From Micromonosporaceae bacterium (GTDB taxonomy: Bacteria; Actinomycetota; Actinomycetes; Mycobacteriales; Micromonosporaceae): a stretch of 34,477 nucleotides of DNA. Of the stretch, positions 24,302-32,145 are shown piece by piece. Both the position numbers and the translations under genes were made by a program. Position 1 is the stretch's first letter, and each line of letters opens with the position of its first letter. The stretch covers positions 1 to 34,477 of the forward strand of contig WHTQ01000045.1 in NCBI GenBank assembly GCA_009377645.1, written 5' to 3'. The notes beneath the pieces were generated by a model. It was not told the DNA's origin, made no database searches, and was given only the letters and a program-made list of their open reading frames with translations.

Positions 24302-26090
24302 CCTGCCCCGGCGGGTGGCCGGCCGGGCCCGCCGGGAGCTGGCCCGGCTGCGCCGGGTGACCGTTCGGGCCGGCGGGGCCGGCGAGGTGCGGGTGTCCCG
24401 GCTGCGTGGCCCCGGGTGGCTGCACTTCCGGCTGGCCGACGAGCCGGCCCGGTACGCGGTGCGGGGCGGGACGCTGCGGTTGCTGCTCCCCGACCCGGCG
24501 GCGCTGATCCGGCTCGCCGCCTCCGGGCTGCTGGTCGGGCAGGTCCGCCGGCTCCGGGTGCGGCTGGCCGACGCGCCGGAGTGGCTGGTCACCGCGGTCC
24601 GGCCGCCCCGGCTCGGCCGCACCGCGGTCGGGGTCGGGTGGCGGCGACGCGGGCGGCGGCTGACGGTCACCCTCCGCTGGTCGAAGCCGTACGGGGTGGA
24701 CCGGGCGCTCGCCGACGCGATCGCCGCGGTGGTCCGGGCCCGGCCGTGGGACCAGGCCAGCGGACCGGTGCCCGCGCTGGACCGGACCGCCTGGCTGCAC
24801 GGCGGCGCCAGCTGGCCGCAGGGGCACCTGGTGACCCGCCCGCCGGACGTCCCGCCGGACCCGCTCGGCCGGCCACTCGGCCCGTACCAGCTCTCCGAGC
24901 CGCCGCCCGCGCCGCTCCCGCCACCACTCATCACCACCGTCGCGAACCCCTTCGGGCGCAGGCTGGTCGGCACCGCCGCCGCGTACCGGCTGTTCCAAGA
25001 GCCGGGCCGGCTGTCGTTGCGGGACGAGTCCGGCCGGGTGGTGCTGCGGCTGGACCGCGGCATTGGGCCGGAGGGGACGGTGGCCGGCGGCGGGTTCGCC
25101 AAGTACGCGGTGGCGACCGTCGATTCGACCCCCGGGCCGGACGCCGCCGCCGGGCTACGGGCGCTAGCCGCCTGCGGGGTGGTGTTCGCGGCACCGGACC
25201 TGGCGGTGCGGGCGGAGCTGGACCGGCTCGGGGTGGTGGCGGTCGCGCACGCCAAGGAGGTGGACGACCTGCGCGGCTACGCACTGAGCGTGGCGGCGTC
25301 CCGGCGGGCCACGATCGACGGCGACGCCGCGCTGCGCCGCACCGAGCTGGCCGCGGCTGGGGCCGGGTCCGGGGCGCTGCCGCTGCCCGGGGTCAGCGTG
25401 GTGCTGTCCAGCATGCGGGCCGAGCACATCGACGTCAGCCTCGGGTACCTGGCCGGCCAGACCTATCCGGCGCTGGAGGTGCTGGTCGGCCTGCACGGGT
25501 ACGAGGTGGACGGTGCGACCCGGGACCGGTGGGCCGGGCTGCTGCGGTGCCCGTTGCGGGTGGTGCCGTTCCCGGCGGAGCTGCCGTTCGGGGCGGTGCT
25601 GGGCCGGCTGACCCGGATGGCCGACGGCGAGCTGGTGACCAAACTAGACGATGACGACCACTATGGCCGGCACCACGTGACCGACCTGCTGCTCGCCTGG
25701 CACACCAGCGGGGCTGACGTGGTGGCCAAGGGCGCCCGGTTCGTCCACTTCCCGGAGCTGGCCCAGACCATCGACCGGGCGTGGGCCGCGCCGGAGCTGT
25801 TCAACGTCACCCCGGCCGGCGGCACCATCCTGGCCAGCCGGGGTGCGCTGGCACAGGTCGGCGGCTGGAGCCACTCCTCCAAGCACGTCGATGAGGACCT
25901 GCTGATCCGGGTCCGGTCGGCCGGTGGCCTGGTCTACCGCACCCACGCTCTGGAGTACAGCTACGTGCGCCGGACCACCGGCCACACCTTCGTCACCCGG
26001 ATCGACGACCTGGCCGAGCAGGGCGAGCGGGTCTACCCGGGTCTGCCCCGCGAGATCATCGACCCGGACCCGGTCCGGCCCACCACCTAA
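24285..26090 (+). CDS. Large glycosyltransferase, paralogue A (unknown domains plus GT2)
   Basis: A 601-residue protein with four zones: an Arg-rich N-terminal helix (1-28); a beta-rich region to about 150, ending 'SKPYGVDRALADAIAAVVRARPWDQASGPV'; a middle domain (about 215-350) with 'TTVANPFGRRLVGTA' and 'LAACGVVFAAPDLAVRAELDRLGVV'; and a GT2 domain from about 368. The GT2 part has 'VSVVLSSMRAEHIDVSLGYLAGQTYPALEVLVGLHG', the metal-site cluster KLDDDDHY at 453-460, 'TPAGGTILASR' and a probable catalytic 'HVDEDLLIRV'. Domains before the GT2 part are unknown to me. Paralogues B (28642) and C (32146) share the layout; C is colinear throughout. It starts at the GTG at 24285, in an overlap with the upstream gene, after GGGGAG. 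Nearly every third base is G or C (3 exceptions in the first 60 codons). Confidence 0.88.
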   Translation: MASRANLPRRVAGRARRELARLRRVTVRAGGAGEVRVSRLRGPGWLHFRLADEPARYAVRGGTLRLLLPDPAALIRLAASGLLVGQVRRLRVRLADAPEWLVTAVRPPRLGRTAVGVGWRRRGRRLTVTLRWSKPYGVDRALADAIAAVVRARPWDQASGPVPALDRTAWLHGGASWPQGHLVTRPPDVPPDPLGRPLGPYQLSEPPPAPLPPPLITTVANPFGRRLVGTAAAYRLFQEPGRLSLRDESGRVVLRLDRGIGPEGTVAGGGFAKYAVATVDSTPGPDAAAGLRALAACGVVFAAPDLAVRAELDRLGVVAVAHAKEVDDLRGYALSVAASRRATIDGDAALRRTELAAAGAGSGALPLPGVSVVLSSMRAEHIDVSLGYLAGQTYPALEVLVGLHGYEVDGATRDRWAGLLRCPLRVVPFPAELPFGAVLGRLTRMADGELVTKLDDDDHYGRHHVTDLLLAWHTSGADVVAKGARFVHFPELAQTIDRAWAAPELFNVTPAGGTILASRGALAQVGGWSHSSKHVDEDLLIRVRSAGGLVYRTHALEYSYVRRTTGHTFVTRIDDLAEQGERVYPGLPREIIDPDPVRPTT

Positions 26091-26214
26091 CCGCCTTACC
26101 GGCGCCGCCGCTGGTACCCGCTACGGGGTCCACAGGCACAAGATCGGCGCTTCACCCGTCACGGATCGGCCGACTGGCGCCTGGCCGGGTCTCAGCAGAT
26201 GGTGCCTTGGGTGA

Positions 26215-26244
26215 TGGACATACCTGTGTGGTATGTCCATACCT
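26215..26244. repeat. Overlapping inverted repeats with CATACC/GGTATG half-sites
   Basis: TGGACATACC (26215-26224) and its exact complement at 26230-26239 flank a 5-nt TGTGT loop. The right arm's GGTATG also pairs with a third CATACC at 26239-26244 across TC. It lies between two convergent genes. It has no T-run, so a simple terminator is not obvious; it resembles a regulator-binding site left without a gene. The rest of the 232-bp gap 26091-26322 shows nothing else. Confidence 0.6.
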
Positions 26245-26322
26245 CACGGCTATGGTGCCTAACAAGACGCACCAGCCCGAGGATTCCTGATCCGGACGGG
26301 CGTGCGGCCCTACCCATGATCA

Positions 26323-26904
26323 TTACTGGCCCATGCGTCCGTCGATCCGCTCGCGCAACAGGTCGACGTGACCCATGTGGCGGGCGTACTCCTCGATCAT
26401 TCCGACCAGCACCTCGCGCAGCGACATCGGCCCTCCACCGCTGCCATGCTGATTCAAGGGATCGTCGCCGGTGATGTCGAGACTGGGCGCCTCAGCCACG
26501 AACCGCGTGGCGAAGTCCACCTCCGCCCGCCATGCGTCCCACGCCTCCGCAACCACCTGGGGGTCGAGAACAGCACCATCGAAATCACCGTCACGGTCGG
26601 TGTCGGAGCAGAACAGCCGGGGCACGTCCTGTCCCGCCATCATCACCCGGAACGTCGCACGCTCCACCTCGGCCAGGTGTCGCACCAGCCCCAGCAGCGA
26701 CATCGTCGACGGCTCGACGCAACGCCGCGCCATAGCCTCCGCATCAAGACCTGAGCATTTCAGCTCCAATGTGAGGCGTTGACAGCGCAGGGCTTCGACC
26801 AGCGTGGTGCGCTCGTCGCCCAACGTTGGTCCGTTCTCACGCGGGTCGTCGTCAGACGGCTTGCCGTCCGCGGTGAACATGTCGGCTCGTCGGGTCGTGG
26901 CCAT
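26323..26904 (-). CDS. DinB-family (DUF664) protein
   Basis: A 193-residue four-helix-bundle protein. Family strings are 'DERTTLVEALRCQRLTLELKCSGLDAEAMARRCVEPSTMSLLGLVRHLAEVERATFRVMMAG' in the first half and 'MSLREVLVGMIEEYARHMGHVDLLRERIDG' at the C-terminus. The His of 'VRHLAEVE' and the two His of 'ARHMGHVD' make the usual metal triad. Function is unknown; relatives are annotated as thiol-dependent or metal-dependent enzymes. The start is set at the ATG at 26904; 26916 is also possible, but 26955 is not, because the best promoter (-10 at 26943-26948) would start transcripts near 26936. It is convergent with A; upstream is the end of the B operon. Confidence 0.88.
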   Translation of the reverse strand: MATTRRADMFTADGKPSDDDPRENGPTLGDERTTLVEALRCQRLTLELKCSGLDAEAMARRCVEPSTMSLLGLVRHLAEVERATFRVMMAGQDVPRLFCSDTDRDGDFDGAVLDPQVVAEAWDAWRAEVDFATRFVAEAPSLDITGDDPLNQHGSGGGPMSLREVLVGMIEEYARHMGHVDLLRERIDGRMGQ

Positions 26905-26942
26905 GGCCGCAATCATCGGCGATGCGCATCGCGGCCGACAAG

Positions 26943-26971
26943 AGATTAATGACACCCGCGCTCATGGTCAA
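26943..26971 (-). promoter_or_regulatory. Promoter of the DinB-family gene
   Basis: On the minus strand TTGACC (26971-26966), a 17-nt spacer and TAATCT (26948-26943). The -35 matches 5 of 6 consensus bases and the -10 fits TANNNT. It has the best -35 in the window and limits the start codon of the downstream gene to 26916 or later. Confidence 0.55.
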
Positions 26972-27034
26972 CAGGTCCGGGCGCGCCCGGGGCCCTCCTC
27001 GACGCCGGCGATGGCCCGGTTCGACGCGCCAAGA

Positions 27035-28645
27035 TCAGACGGCGCGCCCGCGCAGCCGGCTGCCCGCCCGGCGGGCCAGTCGCGCCGCCGCCAGCCGGGC
27101 GACTACCCAGCTGGCGCGGGCGAGCGACCGGACCCCGGCGACCTCGACCGAGGCGGGCAGCCACCGGCCGGCCGGCACCGACCCGGCCCGGGCCGCCAGC
27201 TCGGCGACCGGGACATCGGACAGGTCGACCACCCCGATCGCCTTCGCGTCCACCGAACCGGCACCGTGCACCTCCCGGACGGCGTCGGCCACCGGGTCGC
27301 CGTCCCGCCGCACCCAGCCCGCCCGGTGCAGCGCCGCGGTCCGCCACAGCTCCACCGTGGAGCCGGAACCGGAGGCGGAGCCGGAGCCGGAGCCGGCCTC
27401 GGCGTCGGGCACCCGGACCAGCCCGAGCCGGTGCCGGTCGGCGTGCTCCACCAGCCGCCGCACCGCCGGCCGGGCCAGCGCGCAGGTGGCCGGCACCCAG
27501 AGCAGGAACGGCGACGGGTACGCCGAGTCCGGCGCCCGCTCGACCAGCCGTACCCGCGGGTCGGAGCGGTAGCTGGCCGCCACCAGCCGCAGGTCGAGAA
27601 GCGGGTCGGACAGCGGCGAGACCCGCTGGTCGGACAGCGAGCCCCACGCCCCGACCAGCAGCACCCGCAGGTCGGTCTCGTCCCCGCGCAGGACCGAGTC
27701 GACCGCCACCCGGACCCGCTCCAGCGGCTGGCCGTCCACCGTCATCACGACCGTGACCAGCGGCACCGACCAACCCGACCCGCCGGACCTGCGCAACCAC
27801 CGGGGCTGCGGCATCCGCTCCGCCAGGAACGGCCGGTTATAGCGTTGCAGCGCCTGCTCGTGCCGCATCATGTGGGTCGCCCCCAGGTGCCAGCTGCGCG
27901 CCTGCGGCTCCGGCACGAACACCGCACCGGCCTGCGCGAGCCGGTAGCCGAACTCGGTGTCCTCGCCGAGCCGCAACCCGGTGTCGATCCCGCCGGTCGC
28001 CTCGTACAGCTCCCGCCGCAGCGCGGCGGTGGCACCCACGTGGACCAGGAAGCCGAGGTGGTCGGCCGACCGCAGCTGACCGGTACGGGCGATCTCCCGC
28101 TCGACGTAGTCGTGCGGCTCGGTCCGGTGCCCGGCGAACAGCCCGGCCAGAGCGTCCGGATCCGTCGCCTGGGCCGGGGTCGGCCAACTTGGACCGTCCG
28201 GGTGCACGTCCACGAACCGCTTCCAGCCGAGCGTGACCGCGTACGGCAGCCGGTGGTGCCAGCGCGCCTGTGCCTCCACGTGGGACGGATCGACGATCAG
28301 ATCGGCGTCCAGCCAGTGCAGAATATCGCCGCCGGCGTGGCCGGCACCGGCGTGCAGCGCGTTCGCCCGCCCCCAGCCGGCGGCCGGACGGACCAGCCGG
28401 CACCGCGCCGGGCGCAATCCGGGCAGCGTCAGCGGCGGGTCGGAGCCGTCGTCGACCACCACCACGTCGAGCAGCTCGGCCGGGTAGGTCTGCCGGGACA
28501 GCGCCGCCAGCGCCAGGTCCAGGCTGGCCTGGCACTGGTACGCGGGGATCACCACGCTGACCGTCAGCTCCGGCCGCCACCGACCCAGCTCCGGCACCTG
28601 GAGCGTGGACCAGTCGTTGCGCACGATCCGGGGCACGTCCGTCAT
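27035..28645 (-). CDS. GT2 glycosyltransferase with second degenerate domain
   Basis: A 536-residue protein. The first domain (about 26-300) is an active-looking GT2 enzyme: 'LTVSVVIPAYQCQASLDLALAALSRQTYP', 'VVVVDDGSDPPL', DxD in 'HWLDADLIVDPSHV' and 'GGIDTGLRLGEDTEFGYRLAQAG' with the catalytic Glu-Asp. The second domain (about 310-450, 'VPLVTVVMTVDGQPLERVRVAVDSVLRGDETDLRVLLVG') repeats the GT-A start but lacks an Asp cluster. A GSGSGSASGSGS linker near 430-445 and an Arg-rich amphipathic C-terminus follow. The start is the ATG at 28645, overlapping the stop of paralogue B (ATGA); the frame stays open far upstream, but that part is opposite-phase read-through of B. Confidence 0.9.
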   Translation of the reverse strand: MTDVPRIVRNDWSTLQVPELGRWRPELTVSVVIPAYQCQASLDLALAALSRQTYPAELLDVVVVDDGSDPPLTLPGLRPARCRLVRPAAGWGRANALHAGAGHAGGDILHWLDADLIVDPSHVEAQARWHHRLPYAVTLGWKRFVDVHPDGPSWPTPAQATDPDALAGLFAGHRTEPHDYVEREIARTGQLRSADHLGFLVHVGATAALRRELYEATGGIDTGLRLGEDTEFGYRLAQAGAVFVPEPQARSWHLGATHMMRHEQALQRYNRPFLAERMPQPRWLRRSGGSGWSVPLVTVVMTVDGQPLERVRVAVDSVLRGDETDLRVLLVGAWGSLSDQRVSPLSDPLLDLRLVAASYRSDPRVRLVERAPDSAYPSPFLLWVPATCALARPAVRRLVEHADRHRLGLVRVPDAEAGSGSGSASGSGSTVELWRTAALHRAGWVRRDGDPVADAVREVHGAGSVDAKAIGVVDLSDVPVAELAARAGSVPAGRWLPASVEVAGVRSLARASWVVARLAAARLARRAGSRLRGRAV

Positions 28646-30249
28646 GCCGCGCCTATCTCCTGATCGGACGGTAGCCCGTCCCAGCGGCGCTGCGGGTCGA
28701 CCAGGAAGTGCTCGAGGTCCGCCTCCCAGGTATGGCCGTCGCCGTGTCGGGTGTAGACGAACCCGAGCGGGTGGGTGCGGTAGACCAGGCCACCGCCGGC
28801 CAGCACCTGGTCGAGCAGGGCGCGGTCCACCCACCGGGGCACCGGCGGCCAGCCGCCGGCCGCCGCCAGGTCGGCGCGGGCGACGGTGACAGTGCCGCCG
28901 GCGACCGTGTCGGTGTAGAACTCGGCTCCCATCCGGCGCCGGACCGTGACATCCTTCGGTTCGAGGTAGACGAAGTCGGCCCCCTTGCCGGCCACGGTGG
29001 CGCCGGAGTAGTGCCAGGCTGCGACCACGTCCCAGATGTGCTCGGGACCGTACCGGTCGTCGTCGTCCACCTTGGTCACCAGGTCGCCGCTGGCCGCCCG
29101 GGTGGCCTCGGCCAGCGCCTCCCCGAGGTTCCGCTCGGCCGGGATCTGCACAAGCGGGCCGGTGAGCCGGGTTCCCGCCGGCAGCTCGCCGCCGTGCAGC
29201 CCGACCACCACCTCCAGCTCCGGATAGGTCTGGGCGGTCATCGCCGCGACCGCGGCGGCCAGCAGGTGCGGGCGCTTGGTCACCAGCAGCGCGGAGACGG
29301 CGGGCGGCCGGGCGAGCCCCTCGGCGTGGTGGCGGATCGCCGACCGCCGTTGCCGGACGCTGCGCACCTCCCAGCTGAGCGGGTCGGCGGCCCGGTCCGG
29401 CAGCGGTTCCCGGAGCCGGGCAGCCAGCTCCGGTGCGAGCAGGTCGGGCGGGTCCGGGGCGTGCAGCACCACCCCGGTCATCGCCAGCTGGGCCAACACC
29501 TGCGCCACCGCGGTCGGCGGCGGCCCGGCCCGGTCCTGGTAGCTGACGGCGCCGAGACCGGCCAGCGTCGCCCGCTGCGGCTCGTCCAGCGGCTCGCCGG
29601 CCCAGCCGGCCACGACCACGACGCCGTCCGGCCGCCGGGCGACGTCCCAGCGGACCCGGCCGGCGTCGACCGCCAGCGTAAGCCGACCGGCGGGCAGGCG
29701 GGACCCGTACCGGTCGCGTCCCCGGGGGTTGGCAGCCGTGGCGTCGACCGTCACCATCCGGCCGCCGGCGGCCGTCCCGGCGCCTGCCGGATGGACCGGT
29801 TCCAGCGCCGGCCGTACCGCCGCCAGGATCCGCGGTACGGGCACCGGCTCGGCCAGGGTGACCGACACGGTGGCCCGGCCCCGCCCGCCCGGCGGCAGGC
29901 TCACCTCCTGGTGCACCAGCCCCGGCAGCGGCCCGGGCCGCCCGGACCAACCGGGGTACGGGGTGCGCCAGTCGCTGACCTCCACCCGCAGGGTCCGGGC
30001 GGTCAGCTCCGGTTCGGTGGCGGCCGGCAGCCGCCGCAGCGCCCCGGGCGACCCGACGGTGACGTCAACCTCCCCCGGCCGGGGGGTGGTCGTCGCGCCC
30101 GGGGCCGGTTCCGACCAGGCCGGCAACCGGCGCGGCACCGCCCGCCGGATCGCGCCGCCGGCCCGCCGCAGCCGGGTCCGCAGCCGGACCCGGCGCTGGA
30201 CCCGCCGAACCAGGCCCCGGACCCCACCACCGCCCGCTAGCCCGGTCAC
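28642..30249 (-). CDS. Large glycosyltransferase, paralogue B
   Basis: A 535-residue relative of A and C. Order: Arg-rich N-terminus ('GLVRRVQRRVRLRTRLRR'), a divergent beta-rich region ('LRVEVSDWRTPYPGW', 'VTVDATAANPRGRDRYGSRLPAGRL'), a middle domain with 'LAQLAMTGVVLHAPDPPDLLAPELAARL', and a GT2 domain from about 314. The GT2 part has 'VSALLVTKRPHLLAAAVAAMTAQTYPELEVVVGLHG', KVDDDDRYGPEH near 394, 'TVAGGTVTVAR' and 'WVDRALLDQVLAGGGLVYRTH'. The middle-domain 'TGVVLHAPD' aligns with 'CGVVFAAPD' in A. The GTG at 30249 is chosen because AGGAGGAGG lies directly upstream; an ATG ten codons earlier (30279) is possible. It is coupled to the following GT2 gene by ATGA. Confidence 0.86.
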   Translation of the reverse strand: MTGLAGGGGVRGLVRRVQRRVRLRTRLRRAGGAIRRAVPRRLPAWSEPAPGATTTPRPGEVDVTVGSPGALRRLPAATEPELTARTLRVEVSDWRTPYPGWSGRPGPLPGLVHQEVSLPPGGRGRATVSVTLAEPVPVPRILAAVRPALEPVHPAGAGTAAGGRMVTVDATAANPRGRDRYGSRLPAGRLTLAVDAGRVRWDVARRPDGVVVVAGWAGEPLDEPQRATLAGLGAVSYQDRAGPPPTAVAQVLAQLAMTGVVLHAPDPPDLLAPELAARLREPLPDRAADPLSWEVRSVRQRRSAIRHHAEGLARPPAVSALLVTKRPHLLAAAVAAMTAQTYPELEVVVGLHGGELPAGTRLTGPLVQIPAERNLGEALAEATRAASGDLVTKVDDDDRYGPEHIWDVVAAWHYSGATVAGKGADFVYLEPKDVTVRRRMGAEFYTDTVAGGTVTVARADLAAAGGWPPVPRWVDRALLDQVLAGGGLVYRTHPLGFVYTRHGDGHTWEADLEHFLVDPQRRWDGLPSDQEIGAA

Positions 30250-30393
30250 CCGCCTCCTCCTCTGCCCCGCCAGCTCCATCGGCACCCTACCTCGGGGGGC
30301 CGGCCATTCGGTTAGGGCCTGTATCGAAGTCAGCGGGGGTGGGTGCGCGGGCCCCGGCGTGTCGTTGATCGATAGACGGTGAGGTCCCCGGCA

Positions 30394-30421
30394 GATGGTT
30401 TGCCGACCAGGGCAGACCATC
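30394..30421. repeat. Short hairpin upstream of the IS relic
   Basis: GATGGTTTGCC (30394-30404) and GGCAGACCATC (30411-30421) pair at 10 of 11 positions around a GACCAG loop. It could be a remnant end of the insertion sequence or a hairpin unrelated to it. The gap 30250-30886 holds this, the transposase relic and otherwise no gene I can support. Confidence 0.45.
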
Positions 30422-30463
30422 AGTACGTAGACCTCGCGGCCACTGTAGCGGTGACCGGGGGTC

Positions 30464-30676
30464 GACCTGACTTACGTGCAGCGGGCTGGGCTGGAGCCGC
30501 TGCTCCCAAGCCGGGCAAGAATCCGGGTCGGCCGCCAAGGTGGAGCAAGCGGCAGCTCATCGACAGGATCAGGTGGCGGATCAGGTCGGTGCGCCGCAGC
30601 GGGACGTGCCGGCCTGTACCGGGTCCTGGCCGGCGGTGTAGGCGTTGCTTCGCCGCTGGCAGCGTGCTGGAACCTG
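30464..30676 (+). pseudogene. Decayed IS5-family transposase, N-terminal fragment
   Basis: Reading the three forward frames in turn gives a continuous transposase N-terminus. Frame 1 (from 30464) gives 'DLTYVQRAGLEPLLPSRAR'. A shifted frame then gives 'PGRPPRWSKRQLIDRIRWRIR'. A third gives 'GAPQRDVPACTGSWPAV', an amber stop, and 'ALLRRWQRAGT' followed by TGA. Intact relatives read roughly 'LEPLLP..PGRPP.W.KRQ.IDGIRWR.R.GAPWRDVP..YG.W..VY.LFRRWQ..G'. So at least two frameshifts and two stops have destroyed it, and the catalytic DDE part is gone. It sits where codon use changes between the paralogue B operon and the CWB2/C block. Confidence 0.8.
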
Positions 30677-30886
30677 AGCGCGGATCCGGTCCAGGTCGCC
30701 TACCACGCCACGTACACCGACACCAGCGGAAGGCCGTCTGGACTCTGTAATGGGCTGAACGACGGATGGACAAGTTCGCTTCCAGTCGGTCTCATGAGTG
30801 CGGCATCGCCGCGTCGCTCCTGGCTATCTCGCAGCGGTTGATCGCCCACAAGGAAATAGAGACTCTCGACTATATGTGAGGTCATA

Positions 30887-32140
30887 TTGTTTGGACCTGC
30901 TCAACGGTGGGCAGCTTTCGCATCGGTGGCGACGCTCGTGATAAGCGGGGCGGTGATCGGCACCACCGCGAGCGCGTCCGAGGCGGATGAGCTCCCCGTG
31001 GTTGCGGAGTTGGAAGGGCTAGATGCCGCAGCCGCCGACCGGTTCGTGGCGCACCGGGAGACCGGTACGGGGCTGCAAACGGCTGCGGTCCCGCCGGGGG
31101 AGTGCCGGACCGCCACCGACGTCCACAAAAAGCCAATCATGGTGCGCTATGCCGGCGCGAACCGATACGAGACCGCAGCCTGCGTCTCGTTCTGGACCTG
31201 GTCCGCCTGGGACGCGGACGTGGACCCCGACTTCAAGGCAAAGGCGGTCGTGCTGGCCAGCGGCGACGCTTTCCCTGACGCGCTCGCGGGCGGTCCGCTC
31301 GCCGCGCACGCGCAGGGCCCGCTGCTGCTGAGCCCACCGGACGAGCTCCCGCCAGCGATCATGACCGAGATCCAGCGAGTCCTGGCACCCGGTGGGCTGG
31401 TCTACCTGCTGGGCGGCGCGACTTCGCTCTCCAACGCGATCCGCAACGAGCTGCAGGCGGCCAGCTTCACCACTCGCCGCTTGGCCGGTAGCAACCGTTA
31501 TGAGACCGCGGTGGCGATCGCGGACGAGCTTCCGGACACCAGCAACTTCTTCTTCGTCACCGGCGACAACTTCCCCGACGCGCTCGGCGCGGGCACGGCG
31601 GCGGCAACGCTGTCGCTGGACGCGAAGCTGGATACCAACCCAGACACGCGGCCATACGTGATGCTGCTGACCGACGACGCCACTATGCCCACAGCGACGC
31701 GCGACTTCGCCATCGCGCGGGGCAACCAATTCCGGGAGTGGACGCTGGTGACCGCCGGTGGCGCGGCCGACCAGGCGGCGGTTGCCACGTTCGGCGCGGA
31801 TAGTCTGGCGGCGCGGTTCGTCGGCTCGAACCGGTACGAAACCGCCGCGCTGATCGCCGAGGAGATCTTCAGCGTTGACGGCGCTTTGGTGGGCTTCTAC
31901 GCCGGCCTCGCGACCGGTCTCCACTTCCCGGACGCGCTGCCCGCAGCCTCCAGCCTCGCCCTTGTCTGCGGGCCGCTGCTGCTCACTCCGAGCTCGCAGC
32001 TGAACACCTCGACCAGGAACTTCCTGGTCGATCACAAGGGCCAGGGCCACGTCCTCGACGTGTTCGGCGGCACCAGCGCGATCAGCAACACGGTCGCCAA
32101 GGATGCCCTCGCCGCGTTCAGCCACCACCCAGACGAGTAG
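30887..32140 (+). CDS. CWB2 cell-wall-binding repeat protein
   Basis: A 417-residue secreted protein. It has a signal peptide (1-31, cleavage likely after 'TTASAS') and then three cell-wall-binding type 2 repeats, each opening with the hallmark: 'RYAGANRYETA' near 87, 'RLAGSNRYETA' near 198 and 'RFVGSNRYETA' near 310. Each continues with 'FPDAL' and 'LLLTP'-type strings and 'GG..S..N'. In clostridial S-layer proteins a trio of CWB2 repeats binds an anionic wall polymer; the protein here consists of almost nothing else, so it may be a minimal wall-binding protein. A TTG start at 30887 is supported by GAGG upstream; GTG codons at residues 14 and 18 would spoil the signal peptide. It stops 5 bp before paralogue C, a probable operon. 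Confidence 0.88.
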   Translation: MFGPAQRWAAFASVATLVISGAVIGTTASASEADELPVVAELEGLDAAAADRFVAHRETGTGLQTAAVPPGECRTATDVHKKPIMVRYAGANRYETAACVSFWTWSAWDADVDPDFKAKAVVLASGDAFPDALAGGPLAAHAQGPLLLSPPDELPPAIMTEIQRVLAPGGLVYLLGGATSLSNAIRNELQAASFTTRRLAGSNRYETAVAIADELPDTSNFFFVTGDNFPDALGAGTAAATLSLDAKLDTNPDTRPYVMLLTDDATMPTATRDFAIARGNQFREWTLVTAGGAADQAAVATFGADSLAARFVGSNRYETAALIAEEIFSVDGALVGFYAGLATGLHFPDALPAASSLALVCGPLLLTPSSQLNTSTRNFLVDHKGQGHVLDVFGGTSAISNTVAKDALAAFSHHPDE

Positions 32141-32145
32141 TTTCG

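Noticed and set aside
28646-29950. Upstream extension of the GT2 protein to about 970 residues
   Set aside because: The extra part lies in another phase of paralogue B, whose own GT2 motifs are intact; the ATG at 28645 overlaps B's stop in the usual way.
30677-30840. Small forward frame continuing after the transposase relic
   Set aside because: No start signal, no family match and no codon bias; likely debris.
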